Origin: Hydrogenibacillus schlegelii
GTDB lineage: Bacteria > Bacillota > Bacilli > Thermicanales > DSM-22653
Direction of reading: 5' to 3'
Assembly: GCF_001653195.1 (NCBI RefSeq)
Contig: NZ_JXBB01000014.1
Span: 1-38,582, forward strand
DNA: 38,582 nucleotides
Of the stretch, positions 7,898 through 16,866 are shown in pieces. Position numbers and translations under genes: made by a program. A model generated the notes under the pieces. It was given only the letters and a program-made list of their open reading frames with translations. It did not search any database and was not told where the DNA came from. Each line of letters begins with the position of its first letter. Position 1 is the first letter of the stretch.

Positions 7898-8293
7898 CGG
7901 TCCGCGGTACCACCCTTCTTCGCCGGTCGGCGCCCGAAAACCAAAAGCGTTCCGGCCCGCTCCGGCCTTCCTTGGCGATAACGGCGGCTTACCGCCGCCG
8001 ACGGCTACTGGGACGCCGCGTGGCTGCGCCGCTTTAGGCGACCCGATCGGCCGGACGCATCGAAAACCGGCCGATGGCTTTCGTCGGCGCGGCGGACGAC
8101 GGGCGCCGTTCACCGCCGGTGCTCCGAAGGGAAATGCCCGGCGCCCGCCTGAAAGGGGCTTTCAGTCGCCGACCCCTTCTCCCTGGCAGGCGGCCTTCCG
8201 GACACGTGGCTTCATCCTCGCATCCCGCATCCGATTGTCATCCCGGCCGGCCGCATCCGTCCGGAGCGGCGGGCGTCCCGCCCGTTCGGCTGT
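7866..8293 (-). promoter_or_regulatory. T-box leader of pheST, tRNA-Phe specific
   Basis: The T-box core GGTGGTACCGCGG lies at 7902-7914 on the minus strand, immediately before the terminator. Stem I landmarks are readable: an AGGGAGAAGGGG stretch corresponding to the AG bulge/apical region, then a specifier TTC at 8131-8133 followed by CCTTCGGAGC. The Thr leader at 26169-26171 has the same spacing from specifier to CGGAGC, which supports the codon call. UUC is Phe, matching the downstream gene. Uncharged tRNA-Phe would stabilise the antiterminator and allow pheST transcription. Confidence 0.93.
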
Positions 8294-8298
8294 CCCTC

Positions 8299-8327
8299 AT
8301 TATAGCCGCCGCCGGCGGCGCCGTCAA
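8299..8327 (-). promoter_or_regulatory. Promoter of the pheST T-box transcript
   Basis: TTGACG (8322-8327) and TATAAT (8299-8304) are spaced by 17 bases on the minus strand. Transcription would start near 8292, giving a leader of about 450 bases. Confidence 0.85.
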
Positions 8328-8358
8328 ACCCCGCCGGCCGTCCTTCGACGTCCTCCGG

Positions 8359-9207
8359 TCAATGAATCGCCCGCTTGTTGAACCGACCGCCGAGCACGTC
8401 GTGGACGTTTTCAAAGATGACAAACGCGGCCGGGTCCAGGTCCTGGACGATCGACTTAAGCTTCGTCACCTCGAGGCGCGTCACCACGCAGTAGAGGAGC
8501 TTTTTTTCCTCCTTGCTGTAGCCGCCGACGCCGGTGAGATACGTCACCCCGCGCCCGAGCCGGGCGATGATTGCCTCCCCGATCGCCTCCGCCCGATCGG
8601 AGATGATGACGACCGACTTCATCTCCTCAAGACCGGTGAGCACGATGTCGATGACGCGATAGGCGACGTAATAGGCGATCAACGAATACATGGCGCTCTC
8701 CAAAGAAAAGACGAACGCCGCGGTCGTGAAGACGAACAGGTTAAAAAACATGACGATTTCGCCGACGGAAAAATCCGTCCGCTCGTTCAGCACGATGGCC
8801 ACGATCTCCGTCCCGTCGAGCGATCCGCCGCTCCGCAGGACCAAACCGACGCCGGCGCCGAGGAGGACGCCGCCGAACACCGTCGCCAGAAACGCGCTGT
8901 CGACCATCGGCGGCACCCGATCGAGGAGCGTCACCCAGCCGGCGAGGAGCAGGTTGGCGCCGAGGGTGGAAAAGACGAACGTCTTGCCGATCTCCCGGTA
9001 GCCAAGCCAGAGAAACGGGAAGATAAACAGGACGATCCACGGCCCGAGGGGCGAGCGGGTGAGGTGATGGGCGATGATCGAAAGCCCCACCGTCCCGCCG
9101 TCGATCATCCGGAACGGGATGAGGAGAAGTTTGAGCGCCACCGCGACGAGGAACGTTCCGACGACGATGCCGAGTCCCTGCCGGACGAAACGAAAAGCCG
9201 CCCTCAT
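8359..9207 (-). CDS. YitT-family membrane protein (DUF2179 C-terminal domain)
   Basis: The product is 282 residues. The first 200 or so are hydrophobic with five to six membrane segments and the family motif SGGSLDGTEI. A cytoplasmic DUF2179 domain follows (EEMKSVVIIS ... GGYSKEEKKLLYCVV). The transported substrate, if any, is not known for this family. ATG 9207 overlaps the stop of the upstream methyltransferase as ATGA, so the two are probably translationally coupled. The gene ends only about 30 bases before the pheS promoter, with no obvious terminator in between. Confidence 0.9.
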   Translation of the reverse strand: MRAAFRFVRQGLGIVVGTFLVAVALKLLLIPFRMIDGGTVGLSIIAHHLTRSPLGPWIVLFIFPFLWLGYREIGKTFVFSTLGANLLLAGWVTLLDRVPPMVDSAFLATVFGGVLLGAGVGLVLRSGGSLDGTEIVAIVLNERTDFSVGEIVMFFNLFVFTTAAFVFSLESAMYSLIAYYVAYRVIDIVLTGLEEMKSVVIISDRAEAIGEAIIARLGRGVTYLTGVGGYSKEEKKLLYCVVTRLEVTKLKSIVQDLDPAAFVIFENVHDVLGGRFNKRAIH

Positions 9208-10184
9208 CGCCCCATCCCCTCGCCGCTTAAGAAGCGGGCCCGATGGCGGCCAAGGACGTAGAGCAGGATGCTCCCGGCGACGGCGGCGTTCAGCGACTCG
9301 GCCCGCCCCCACTGCATGATGCGGACGTTTTGATCCGAAAGGCGGAGCGCCGCCGGCGACACGCCGCGGGCTTCGTTGCCGATGACGAGGGCGAATCGTC
9401 CGGCCGGACGCACGGCCTCGATGTCGATCCCGTCTCGGGGATGGGTGGCCAGAATCTGCACGCCCCGTCGCCGAAGCGCTTCGAGGGCGGCCGTCAACCC
9501 GGAGGCGGCGGCCCGGACGGACGTCGCCTCCGACGTGTCTGCTTCGGATAGACCGACCGCACCGCACGGATCTTCCGCCCCGGCCGGATAGGCCGAACCG
9601 CCCGACCCCTCCGGCGCCAGCGTGCAGATCGGCAGGTGAAAATGCGCCCCCTGGGCGCTTCGGAGCACCTTCCCGCTCCACGGGTCGGCGCTCCCCGGCC
9701 CGACGATGACGCCGCCGGCGCCGAAAGCGTCCGCCGAGCGAAGAAGCGTGCCGACGTTCCCCGGGTCGCTCACCCCGTCGAGGACGAGGATGAAAGGCGC
9801 CCGGTCGACGATCGCCGACCAAGCCCCTTCCGGAGACGGCAGCCGGACGACGGCGAAAATCCCCTGCGGCGTCTCCGTCTCGGCCAGCCGCCGCACCGCC
9901 GCGGCGCCGAGTCGGACGAGGGAGATCGGCCGACCGGCGGCCCGCAGCGCTTCGACCGCTTCGACGATGGAGCGAAGAGGCGGCGCTTCCGCCCGGTCCG
10001 CCGCCACCAGCACCGCCTCAAGCCCCGGATCGTGGAGCGCTTCCGCCACGAGGTGCGGCCCCTCGACGAGAAAGCGCCCAGACCGCCGGCGCTCCCGGGG
10101 CATCTTCAACCGGGCCCACGCCTGGATCCGGGGGTTGTGGGGCGACGCAATCACCGCCGCTTCCGGCCGCGACCGTCCGGCCAT
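9204..10184 (-). CDS. TrmH/SpoU-family RNA 2'-O-methyltransferase (YsgA-like)
   Basis: The N-terminal substrate-binding domain (NPRIQAWARL, FLVEGPHLV) precedes a SPOUT knot domain with all three motifs: LDGVSDPGNVGTLLRSADAFG, VIGNEARG and AESLNAAVAGSILLY. Such enzymes methylate ribose in 23S rRNA or tRNA; the exact target is not predictable here. Its place next to sspI and pheST matches B. subtilis ysgA. An Ala/Gly/Ser/Glu-rich insertion of about 35-40 residues (about 190-228) separates motif 1 from motif 2, longer than usual. ATG 10184 follows GGAGGGAG. Confidence 0.93.
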   Translation of the reverse strand: MAGRSRPEAAVIASPHNPRIQAWARLKMPRERRRSGRFLVEGPHLVAEALHDPGLEAVLVAADRAEAPPLRSIVEAVEALRAAGRPISLVRLGAAAVRRLAETETPQGIFAVVRLPSPEGAWSAIVDRAPFILVLDGVSDPGNVGTLLRSADAFGAGGVIVGPGSADPWSGKVLRSAQGAHFHLPICTLAPEGSGGSAYPAGAEDPCGAVGLSEADTSEATSVRAAASGLTAALEALRRRGVQILATHPRDGIDIEAVRPAGRFALVIGNEARGVSPAALRLSDQNVRIMQWGRAESLNAAVAGSILLYVLGRHRARFLSGEGMGR

Positions 10185-10300
10185 GCGTCTCCCTCCTTCC
10201 TCCGTTCGTCTTTCGGCGGCGCATAAGCGCCGGCCGCCGGGAAACGTTAAAAGAGGCGCGGCGAAGAAGGCCGCAAGATCGTGCGAAAGGGGGCGTCCCC

Positions 10301-10522
10301 GTGGCCATCACCCATCGCGACATCGACATCCGCCAAGCCCTCGAGCAAAAACTCCACGGGATCAAGCCGGACCGGCTCCGGGCGATCATCGAAGACGCCA
10401 TCGACGCTCAGGAAGAAAAAACCCTTCCCGGCCTCGGCTTTTTGTTCGAGCTCCTCTGGCAGGCGAGCGATGACGTCGAACGGAAGGCGGTCCTGGAAAA
10501 GATCGCCGGCAAGCTTGCGTAA
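10301..10522 (+). CDS. sspI: Small acid-soluble spore protein I
   Basis: The product is 73 residues and matches SspI, a minor spore-core protein. The central EEKTLPGLGFLFELLWQ segment is the family hallmark. GTG 10301 is preceded by AAAGGGGG with 7 bases between. It is divergent from the TrmH-family gene, as in B. subtilis. The gene shows the organism forms endospores. Expression is expected from sigma-G in the forespore. I looked for a sigma-G promoter upstream and found only a weak candidate, so none is listed. Confidence 0.93.
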   Translation: MAITHRDIDIRQALEQKLHGIKPDRLRAIIEDAIDAQEEKTLPGLGFLFELLWQASDDVERKAVLEKIAGKLA

Positions 10523-10629
10523 TCCGCGGTCGGATTGGATCGCGGCGGTCTGATTGTATCACGGTCGTCGGCCGGCACCAAACCGCCCCAGGGGATACGC
10601 CCGAGGCGGAAGGAACCCGCCAACGGCAA

Positions 10630-10665
10630 GAAAAACGCTGCCCTCGAAGGCGGCGGTGTTTTTCT
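10630..10665 (+). terminator. Terminator between sspI and prpB (possibly bidirectional)
   Basis: A hairpin with arms AAAAACGCTGCC and GGCGGCGGTGTTTTT (a small bulge and G-U pairs) ends in TTTTTCTTTT on the plus strand. On the minus strand the other arm gives TTTTT, so it may also serve prpB. The rest of 10523-10748 shows only a short palindrome around 10713-10728. Confidence 0.65.
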
Positions 10666-10748
10666 TTTCATACGTCTGCATTACGTCTTCATTCGACGCG
10701 GCGACGCCCGGCCCCGCTTTCGAAAGCGGCCGGAGGGCGGGAGGCCTT

Positions 10749-11669
10749 TCAAAACGGCGCCCGCCCCGATCCCTCCAGAACGGTTTTCGCGATCTTCGCG
10801 TCGAGCGCCTCGTAGGCAAAGTAGTCGATCGTCTCATACAGCTCTTTGCGCGTCTGCATCTCCGGAAGGAGGGCCGTCTGCGTCCCTTCGGCCATGAGCG
10901 TCCGGTACGTTCTCTCGTACGCCTTCGCCGCCATCCGGAGCGCCGTGACCGGGAAGAGGACCATCTGGTAGCCCCATGCCTCGAACTGGGCCGCCGTGTA
11001 GTACGGCGTCTTCCCGAACTCCGTCATGTTGGCGAGAAGCGGCGCATCGATCCCTTTCCGGAACGCCCGAAACGCCGCTTCGTCCGGAAGCGCCTCGGGG
11101 AAGATCGCGTCGGCGCCCGCCTCGACGTAAAGCCGCGCCCGCTCGAGGGCCCGCTCGAGCCCCTCGACGGCGTAGGCGTCCGTCCGGGCGACGACGTAGA
11201 GCGTCGGTTCGACTTCTTTGATCGCCCGGACCTTCTGGGCCATCTCCTCCGGATCGACGAGGGCCTTGCCGTTTAAGTGCCCGCATTTTTTCGGCAGCAC
11301 CTGATCCTCGATCTGAATCGCCGCGACCCGGGCTTCGACCATTTCTCGGGCCGTCCGGACGGCGTTCAGCGCGCCGCCGAAGCCGGTGTCGACGTCGACG
11401 AGAAGCGGCAGATCCGTCGCCCGGACGATGTCCCGGGCCCGTTCCGCCACCTCCGCCGACGTCACCAGACCGAGGTCGGGGAGCGCCCGGCTGGCGGTGT
11501 AGGCGGCGCCGGAAAGGTAGAGCGCCCGCGCGCCGGCGGCCCGGGCCAGCCGCGCCGCGAGGGCGTCCGGCGCGCCGGGGAGGATGAGGATCTCCTTCGC
11601 CTCGACGAGGCGGCGAAACGCCGCCGCGAGCTCCGGCTGCGGCGTTCCCCGCTCGGTAAACCACGCCAT
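10749..11669 (-). CDS. prpB: Methylisocitrate lyase
   Basis: This enzyme cleaves 2-methylisocitrate to pyruvate and succinate, the last step of the methylcitrate cycle. The protein (306 residues) has the isocitrate-lyase-superfamily TIM barrel: SGAAYTAS, DVDTGFGG (Mg binding), IQIEDQ, and KKCGH with the catalytic Cys129. The Lys-Lys-Cys-Gly-His loop and the size point to PrpB rather than isocitrate lyase. ATG 11669 has AAAGGAGGG 6 bases upstream. It is the last gene of the synthase-prpD-prpB unit, 75 bases behind prpD. Confidence 0.95.
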   Translation of the reverse strand: MAWFTERGTPQPELAAAFRRLVEAKEILILPGAPDALAARLARAAGARALYLSGAAYTASRALPDLGLVTSAEVAERARDIVRATDLPLLVDVDTGFGGALNAVRTAREMVEARVAAIQIEDQVLPKKCGHLNGKALVDPEEMAQKVRAIKEVEPTLYVVARTDAYAVEGLERALERARLYVEAGADAIFPEALPDEAAFRAFRKGIDAPLLANMTEFGKTPYYTAAQFEAWGYQMVLFPVTALRMAAKAYERTYRTLMAEGTQTALLPEMQTRKELYETIDYFAYEALDAKIAKTVLEGSGRAPF

Positions 11670-11744
11670 CTCCGTCCCTCCTTTCACGGATCCGCCCGGC
11701 CGCGGATCGCCCCGGCCGGGCCTTTTCATCGTCTCGATCGGCCG

Positions 11745-13187
11745 TCACTCCGCAAGAAGCGTCATCAGCCGGTCGACGTCCCAGTCGGGGAAGGCCGGAT
11801 CCTCGGCGAACAGGCGGTAGATCGTCGCCGCCTTTTTCGCCGGGTAGCGGCTCTTGAGCGCTCGCTCGAACTTCTCGAGGAGAAGCGGAATCCCTTCCTC
11901 CCGGCGGCGGCGGTGGCCGATCGGATAGAAGACTTCCACCTTCTCCGTCGCGGAGCCGTCTTTGAAGAAGACCTGCACCGCGTTCGGGATCGCCCGCCGC
12001 TCCGGATCGTAATACGCCTCGGTGTAGGCCGGGTCTTCGACGACGTCCGTCACGGCCCGCAGCCGGTCGATCCGCGGGTCGAGGGCGATCGGCTCCTCGT
12101 AGTGGTCGCTCGTGAGGTCCCCGTAGATGAGCGCCACGGCGGTCATGTACTGGATGCAGTGGTCCCGGTCCGCCGGGTTGTGGAGCGGGCCCTTTTTGTC
12201 GATGATGCGGACCGCCGGTTCCTGCGTCGTGATGACGATGCGGTCGATCTCGTCCAGCCGGTCTTTGACCTGCGGATGGAGCTTGAGCGCCGCTTCAACG
12301 GCCGTCTGGCCGTGGAACTCCGCCGGGAAGCTGATCTTAAAGAGGATGTTTTCCATGACGTAGCTTCCGAACGGCCGGGCGAGGGTGAGGGGTTTGCCCT
12401 TGAGGACGACCGCTTCGAAGCCCCACGTCGGCGCCGAAAGCGCCGTCGGGTAACCCATCTCGCCCTTTTGCGCCCACAGGGCGAGCCGGACCGCCCGGCT
12501 CGTCGCGTCGCCGGCCGCCCACGACTTCCGGGAGCCGGTGTTCGGGAAATGCCGGTACGTCCGGAGCGCCGCCCCGTCGATCCAGGCGTTCGAGACGGCG
12601 TTTTGAATCTCTTCCCGGGTGAGATCGAGGAGCGCCCCGGCGACGGCGGTCGAGGCGACCTTGACGAAGTGGACGTGGTCGATGCCGACGCGGTTCAAGC
12701 TGTTCTCCAGCGCCAGCACGCCCTGGATCTCGTAGGCCTTGATCATCGCCGTCAGCACATCCCGGACCGTAAGCGGCGCCTCGCCGAGCGCCCGCCGGCG
12801 GCGGCTTTCGTAGTCGGCAACGGCGAGGATGGCGCCGAGGTTGTCCGACGGGTGCCCCCATTCGGCGGCGAGCCACGTGTCGTTGTAGTCGAGCCAGCGG
12901 ATCATCGTGCCGATGCTGAACGCCGCCGTCACCGGATCGAGCTCGTACGGCGTCCCCGGCACCCGGGCGCCGCCGGGAAGCGTCGCTCCCGGGACGACCG
13001 GCCCGATCATCTTCGTCGCCTCCGGATAGGCGAGGGCGTAAAGGCCCGAGGCGAGGGCGTCGGCCAAGGCATAGCGGGCCGTCTCGTAGGCGAGGGGGCT
13101 TTCGATGCTGGCGTTTTTGGCATAATCGGCGATCTCGACGATGAGCCGGTCGAACGATCGCTCGTTCTTCGGCGACCCTGACGTCAC
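11745..13187 (-). CDS. prpD: 2-Methylcitrate dehydratase
   Basis: The product is 480 residues of the MmgE/PrpD family, which dehydrates 2-methylcitrate to 2-methylaconitate. Family segments include [28 protein letters not shown], and [17 protein letters not shown] 13187 is chosen: AAAGGAG lies 9 bases upstream, and the length then fits the family; further in-frame codons upstream encode low-complexity sequence without a ribosome site. The order synthase, prpD, prpB corresponds to mmgD, mmgE and yqiQ of Bacillus, which handle propionyl-CoA. Confidence 0.95.
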   Translation of the reverse strand: MTSGSPKNERSFDRLIVEIADYAKNASIESPLAYETARYALADALASGLYALAYPEATKMIGPVVPGATLPGGARVPGTPYELDPVTAAFSIGTMIRWLDYNDTWLAAEWGHPSDNLGAILAVADYESRRRRALGEAPLTVRDVLTAMIKAYEIQGVLALENSLNRVGIDHVHFVKVASTAVAGALLDLTREEIQNAVSNAWIDGAALRTYRHFPNTGSRKSWAAGDATSRAVRLALWAQKGEMGYPTALSAPTWGFEAVVLKGKPLTLARPFGSYVMENILFKISFPAEFHGQTAVEAALKLHPQVKDRLDEIDRIVITTQEPAVRIIDKKGPLHNPADRDHCIQYMTAVALIYGDLTSDHYEEPIALDPRIDRLRAVTDVVEDPAYTEAYYDPERRAIPNAVQVFFKDGSATEKVEVFYPIGHRRRREEGIPLLLEKFERALKSRYPAKKAATIYRLFAEDPAFPDWDVDRLMTLLAE

Positions 13188-13375
13188 ACCTACCGCTCCT
13201 TTCCCGCTTCGGCCGGCATGGCCGGTCGCTTTTCCGTGATGCTCGACTTCGATCGGCTGAGAAGGCCCCCGATCGCCCAGCCGCCGACGCGCCGGGGCGG
13301 CGGCCGGGACGGGCGAACGGTCAGGGTGCACCGTCCGGATTTGAACCTTTCACCTTGCGGGCTTGAGCCCCCGCG

Positions 13376-14485
<1,110 letters not shown>

Positions 14486-14572
14486 CTTCTCCGCTCCTTT
14501 GCTCGGGTAATCGGATCGGCCCTTCGGTTTTTGAGAAGAAACGGCGTCTTGCGGTTTGAAACGACCGGTACG

Positions 14573-14578
14573 ATTATA
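14573..14578 (-). promoter_or_regulatory. Putative -10 element of the methylcitrate operon
   Basis: TATAAT on the minus strand, about 90 bases upstream of the synthase start. The best -35 candidates 15-18 bases upstream are poor, which suits a promoter that needs an activator or other control. Confidence 0.5.
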
Positions 14579-14614
14579 GCACAATATGTGAAAGGACAAA
14601 ACTGAAAAACGGCG

Positions 14615-14647
14615 AAAAAAGGCAGGGCGTTTTTCATCCGCCCTGCC
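14615..14647 (-). terminator. Terminator of the infC-rpmI-rplT operon
   Basis: Stem GGCAGGGCG (14621-14629) pairs with CGCCCTGCC (14639-14647), and on the minus strand it is followed by six T. It lies 26 bases after the rplT stop. Confidence 0.88.
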
Positions 14648-14672
14648 CCGGACTGCCCGATCGGCTTTCGCC

Positions 14673-15038
14673 TCAGGCTTGCGCGTTCAGATGCTGCTTG
14701 GCCACGTCGACGAGCCGCTTGAAGCTCTCGGCATCCCGAACGGCGAGCTCCGCGAGCATCTTCCGGTTGATCGCCACGCCCGCCTGCTTGAGGCCGTACA
14801 TGAACTTGTTGTACGAAAGACCGTTCATTCGGGCGGCGGCGTTGATGCGGACGATCCAGAGCCGCCGGAAGTCCCGCTTCCGCTGCCGCCGGTCCCGATA
14901 CGCGTAGACGAGGGATTTCCACACCTGCTGCTTGGCGGTGCGGTAAAGGGCATGCTTGGCGCCGAAATACCCTTTGGCGAGCTTTAAGATCTTCTTCCGC
15001 CGCCGGCGGGTGACCGGCGAATTTTTGACCCGTGCCAC
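14673..15038 (-). CDS. rplT: 50S ribosomal protein L20
   Basis: The product is 121 residues, the normal length: the basic N-terminal arm ([20 protein letters not shown]) followed by the globular part [22 protein letters not shown] 15038 is preceded by AAAGGAGGAG. L20 is an early assembly protein of the large subunit, and in Bacillus it represses its own operon by binding the infC leader. It is last in infC-rpmI-rplT. Confidence 0.98.
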   Translation of the reverse strand: MARVKNSPVTRRRRKKILKLAKGYFGAKHALYRTAKQQVWKSLVYAYRDRRQRKRDFRRLWIVRINAAARMNGLSYNKFMYGLKQAGVAINRKMLAELAVRDAESFKRLVDVAKQHLNAQA

Positions 15039-15205
15039 GGTCGACTCCTCCTTTTTGAGCGCACCTTTTTTCCGCGCCGGTTCGACGGGTCCGTGCCGTC
15101 TCCGGTTGAAACCTCTCTCGAGGGCGACCCAACCGTCCCGGGAGCCGTCCTTGCCATTGCCGGCGATCCGACGAACCCCCGGCGGACGGTCATCCGCTCA
15201 GAAGC

Positions 15206-15400
15206 TCAGTACGGCAGCAGGCGGATCGTCCGCTTGTAGTCGCCGATCTTGAGCACGCTCTCCCCGCGCAGGCGCCGCTTCCGCTTGGCGTTTTTGTGCG
15301 TGAGGAGGTGGCTTTTGTTGGCGCGGTATTTGATGAGCTTGCCGCTTCCGGTCTTCTTAAAGCGCTTTGCCGCGCCGCGATGGGTCTTCATCTTCGGCAT
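15206..15400 (-). CDS. rpmI: 50S ribosomal protein L35
   Basis: The product is 64 residues: [21 protein letters not shown] at the start (first methionine at 15400), and a basic middle [10 protein letters not shown]. It is the second gene of the conserved infC-rpmI-rplT unit; the gaps on both sides (230 and 167 bases) are longer than usual but contain no other gene I can support. Confidence 0.98.
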   Translation of the reverse strand: MPKMKTHRGAAKRFKKTGSGKLIKYRANKSHLLTHKNAKRKRRLRGESVLKIGDYKRTIRLLPY

Positions 15401-15630
15401 CGTTCGGTCCTCCTTCGGTTCTCTTCACTCCGAGCGCCCCCGTCCGGGCGGCCGTCGGTCAGGCGGGAATGACGCCCGCGCCGCCTCGGTCGACGGCCTT
15501 CCGCCGCCGGAAGCCGGCCCTCGGCCTTCCCCCGTCCATCCGGTGTCGGCCGTCGTTCCTCCGCCCCAAGAAGCCCGACGGCGGCCGCGGCCCCTCCGCA
15601 CGTCGGGCGGCCGCCATCGGCGGCCCGCCC

Positions 15631-16200
15631 TCAGCGCTCGGCCCGAGGCGTCGCGTCTTTTCGCTCGCCTTTCTCCGGCTTTTCCGCCTTCGGCGCAAGG
15701 ATCATGATCAGGCTCCGGCCTTCCAAGAGCGGCGGACGCTCGACGACGGCGATGTCTTTCGTGCCTTCGATCACCCGCTGCATGACTTCGGCGCCGATTT
15801 CGGCGTGGGTGATCTGCCGTCCGCGGAAGCGGAGCGAGCATTTCACCTTATCGCCTTCCTGGAGAAATTTAATCACATGCCGGAGCTTCGTGTTGAAGTC
15901 GTGTTCCTCGATCGTCGGGCTGAAGCGGACTTCCTTGATCGTGATGACCTTTTGCTTTTTCCGGGCCTCCCGCTCTTTTTTGCTCTGCTCAAATTTATAT
16001 TTGCCGTAATCCATGATCCGGCACACCGGCGGCGAGGCCTGGGGCGCGATGTTGACGAGGTCGAGGTTTTTCTCCCGCGCCAGGCGGAGCGCCTCCCGGA
16101 GCGGCACGATGCCGATCTGCCGCCCGTCGACGTCGATGAGGCGCACTTCCCGCGCGCGGATCGCCTCGTTCACCTGAATGTCACGGTTCGTTTTGCTAAT
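15631..16200 (-). CDS. infC: Translation initiation factor IF-3, AUU start
   Basis: IF-3 keeps the 30S subunit free and checks the start codon. The protein has the N-domain ([14 protein letters not shown]), the lysine-rich linker and the C-domain ([15 protein letters not shown]), then a charged tail of about 20 residues. The start is ATT at 16200-16198: GGAGGTG lies 6 bases upstream, and the protein then begins ISKTNRD, as in Bacillus. The two ATG codons at 16218 and 16215 overlap or precede this ribosome site and have none of their own. AUU starts let IF-3 limit its own synthesis, known in E. coli and Geobacillus. Confidence 0.95.
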   Translation of the reverse strand: MSKTNRDIQVNEAIRAREVRLIDVDGRQIGIVPLREALRLAREKNLDLVNIAPQASPPVCRIMDYGKYKFEQSKKEREARKKQKVITIKEVRFSPTIEEHDFNTKLRHVIKFLQEGDKVKCSLRFRGRQITHAEIGAEVMQRVIEGTKDIAVVERPPLLEGRSLIMILAPKAEKPEKGERKDATPRAER

Positions 16201-16373
16201 CGAAGCCACCTCCATCACCGATGATGGGTCGGCGCCGGCGCTTCAGATCGCTCGCCTCCGATGCCCCGAAGCGCGACCCGTCGAGACGCCCGACCCGCCG
16301 AGGCGCGCGACCCGAGCCATGCGTCCGAACCGCACCGTCCCCCCGACCCGGGGCCGGCGCTCTCCGCGGTATG

Positions 16374-16399
16374 AAAAAAAGCGCGTGACCCCACGCGCT
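16374..16399 (-). terminator. Attenuator in the infC leader
   Basis: Stem AGCGCGTG / CACGCGCT with a 4-base loop (16380-16399) is followed on the minus strand by seven T. It sits about 175 bases upstream of infC, inside its transcript, so it must be conditional. Confidence 0.88.
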
Positions 16400-16524
16400 C
16401 ACCCTCTGCCGTTCGCTTCCTTCCGCCCGACCCGGCCGGATCCAACGCAGACCCGGGACGGTTCGCCATCGGCCCAGAGCGGATCGGCGCCCGCCGCTTC
16501 CGGGCGCTTCGGCGACGATCCGCC

Positions 16525-16686
16525 TCAGACCTTAAGGCGCCGGATTCGACGCCTCCGACGATCGCGTCCTTCCGTCCTGCGTCCGTCCTTCCGCAGCTTA
16601 GGCTCCGGCGGAACAAAGCGGTGGTGGTCGATGACCTTGCCGGCGAACGCCGCAAGGTGAGAAGCGCGGGGCTTCTGCTTTTTCAT
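16525..16686 (-). CDS. Possible small basic protein encoded in the infC leader
   Basis: An open frame of 53 codons begins MKKQKPRASHLAAFAGKVID and ends in an Arg-rich stretch. It starts about 22 bases after the predicted transcription start with only a weak GGCGGG ribosome site. I recognise no family. It may be an accidental frame in the leader RNA; the high Arg content is what GC-rich non-coding sequence gives. Confidence 0.25.
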   Translation of the reverse strand: MKKQKPRASHLAAFAGKVIDHHRFVPPEPKLRKDGRRTEGRDRRRRRIRRLKV

Positions 16687-16714
16687 CCCGCCGATGTATT
16701 CAACACATAGAGGC

Positions 16715-16743
16715 AGTGTATCGGATCCGCCGCGGAATGTCAA
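16715..16743 (-). promoter_or_regulatory. Promoter of the infC-rpmI-rplT operon
   Basis: TTGACA (16738-16743) and TACACT (16715-16720) are 17 bases apart on the minus strand. This is a near-consensus sigma-A promoter, as expected for a ribosomal operon. Confidence 0.85.
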
Positions 16744-16866
16744 TTGAACGTATGTTTGTCCTGCCGTGGGTTCGATCTTCCGGATGCCGCCCCGTCTTCG
16801 TCGCCGGGGCGGGCGCGCGCCGGTGCATCCCCGGCCGGAAGCGGGCTCCGTCCGGAGCGGGGCGGG

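Larger units (their letters stand above)
16201..16708 (-). promoter_or_regulatory. Long leader of the infC operon, probable L20 autoregulatory leader
   Basis: About 500 bases lie between the promoter start site (near 16708) and infC. This matches the long leaders through which L20 causes premature termination in Bacillus. A strong intrinsic attenuator is present at 16374-16399. A GCCTTAAGG stretch around 16533-16541 could belong to the rRNA-like L20 site, but I cannot fold the region to prove it. Confidence 0.6.

Noticed and set aside
7842-7913. Upstream extension of PheS to 7913
   Set aside because: This would place coding sequence over the T-box core and terminator; ATG 7841 has a strong ribosome site.
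10185-10300. Possible sigma-G promoter for sspI
   Set aside because: A GCATAAG-like -35 is present near 10220, but no convincing -10 at the right distance was seen.
11277-13181. A 634-codon plus-strand frame opposite prpB/prpD
   Set aside because: Same reason: an antisense shadow of well-recognised enzymes, with arginine- and proline-rich composition.
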